From: Mariniphaga sp041684965
Lineage (GTDB): Bacteria > Bacteroidota > Bacteroidia > Bacteroidales > Prolixibacteraceae
DNA: 64,000 nucleotides
Assembly (NCBI GenBank): GCA_041684965.1
Contig: JAWLGR010000001.1
Span: 124,001-188,000, forward strand
Direction: 5' to 3'
Shown here: positions 63,567-64,000 of the stretch, piece by piece
How positions within the stretch are numbered: position 1 is the first letter of the stretch
How the letters are laid out: every line of letters starts with the position of its first letter
Program-made: the position numbers and the translations under genes
Notes under the pieces: model-generated
Databases searched by the model: none
Seen by the model: only the letters and a program-made list of their open reading frames with translations
Told to the model about the DNA's origin: nothing

Positions 63567-64000
63567 ATGGTAGTAATACATTCTTATGGTTGGGCAGTAT
63601 TTCTTGCTTTTATCACAATGTTATGCTGGGGTTCATGGGCAAATACGCAAAAGCTGGCTCAAAAGCACTGGCCTTTCCAGTTATTTTACTGGGATTATGC
63701 TCTCGGTGTTTTATTGCTTGCATTATTGCTTGCCTTTACTGCCGGAAGCAGTGGTGCAGAAGGACGAAGCTTTTTAGCCGACTTAGCTCAGGCCAGTTCC
63801 CGATCTTTATTCATGGCATTTCTGGGTGGGGTGATTTTTAACCTGGCCAATATTCTTCTGGTGGCAGCTATTGCTATTGCCGGAATGGCAGTTGCATTTC
63901 CGATTGGAATTGGCCTTGCACTGGTTCTGGGGGTTATTACAAATTATGCAGCAGCTCCAATCGGTAACCCGGTCATTCTTTTTTCAGGGGTTGCTTTGGT
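63567..64000 (+). CDS. DMT-superfamily sugar/metabolite permease, 3' end outside window
   Basis: Reading from ATG 63567, the frame stays open to the window edge (144 codons). The first half of a multi-spanning permease is visible, with hydrophobic segments around residues 8-25, 41-60, 79-101, 104-121 and at the end. GWAVFLAFITMLCWGSWANT and LFYWDYALGVLLLALLL are typical of Bacteroidota DMT permeases related to the GlcU/RbsU glucose/ribose uptake group. A drug-type label would be misleading, since it directly follows a LacI regulator by 19 bp. Uptake of the sugar that the regulator senses is inferred. The two open frames starting at 63586 and 63590 are on other phases and not genes. Confidence 0.85.
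   Translation, partial: MVVIHSYGWAVFLAFITMLCWGSWANTQKLAQKHWPFQLFYWDYALGVLLLALLLAFTAGSSGAEGRSFLADLAQASSRSLFMAFLGGVIFNLANILLVAAIAIAGMAVAFPIGIGLALVLGVITNYAAAPIGNPVILFSGVAL

Noticed and set aside
63586..63841. Two + strand frames (63 and 83 codons) at the right edge
   Set aside because: They are out of phase with the permease frame starting at 63567, whose translation is clearly a membrane transporter.

Overview
The window looks like chromosome of a Bacteroidota bacterium. The evidence is a SusC/SusD outer-membrane pair, many secreted or lipoprotein enzymes, starts mostly preceded by A/T-rich sequence rather than Shine-Dalgarno sites, and promoter-like TTTG-N20-TAnnTTTG spacing. A marine or gut Bacteroidia of the Marinilabiliales type is my impression only. 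Every recognisable gene (40, counting the two cut by the window edges) lies on the + strand. I saw no rRNA, tRNA, CRISPR, transposase or phage gene.

1-27629 is a polysaccharide-utilisation-like locus. It starts with the end of a tandem DUF1080 protein and a secreted TIM-barrel 'isomerase/epimerase'. Then come SusC, SusD, a strong hairpin, and five consecutive DUF4091 (GH123-like) proteins. A DUF5107-TPR protein, a secreted Gfo/Idh/MocA oxidoreductase, a sixth DUF4091 protein and a second DUF5107-TPR protein follow. No classical GH, PL or sulfatase family is visible. DUF1080, the TIM-barrel enzyme and the Gfo/Idh/MocA enzyme are the known toolkit of oxidative (3-keto-glycoside) glycan cleavage, so I infer a glycan system combining GH123-like hydrolysis with oxidation-elimination.

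28521-36045 is a compact catabolic operon: URO-D/methyltransferase-like protein, SDR, ROK kinase, Gfo/Idh/MocA, SIS-domain protein, FAD oxidoreductase and phosphotriesterase-like lactonase. It looks like breakdown of an unusual sugar or sugar acid. 36123-43815 carries a seven-repeat propeller, a GHL6/beta-galactosidase-like enzyme, a DUF1961-like protein and a beta-lactamase-fold/propeller fusion. In its middle is a 363-bp tandem duplication (39841-40540) that copied the tail of the GH gene together with palindromic repeats.

43994-52927 is the most unusual part. It encodes a 1237-residue PQQ-type propeller protein with an embedded degenerate methyltransferase-like fold and a malectin-like tail. 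A CxC lipoprotein, a 73-residue single-pass membrane protein, a MacB/FtsX-type permease with its own CxC, a LolD-like ATPase and a TonB-dependent receptor follow. I read it as an undescribed envelope export/uptake cassette, possibly metal- or thiol-linked.

53295-64000 holds DoxX plus a Gfo/Idh/MocA protein, mannose-1-phosphate guanylyltransferase, an L-rhamnose/L-fucose-type mutarotase, a nucleoside hydrolase, a transaldolase, a secreted PHP-domain protein, a LacI regulator with a perfect 30-bp palindrome over its own promoter, and the start of a DMT-type permease. This end looks like sugar import and central carbon handling under LacI control.
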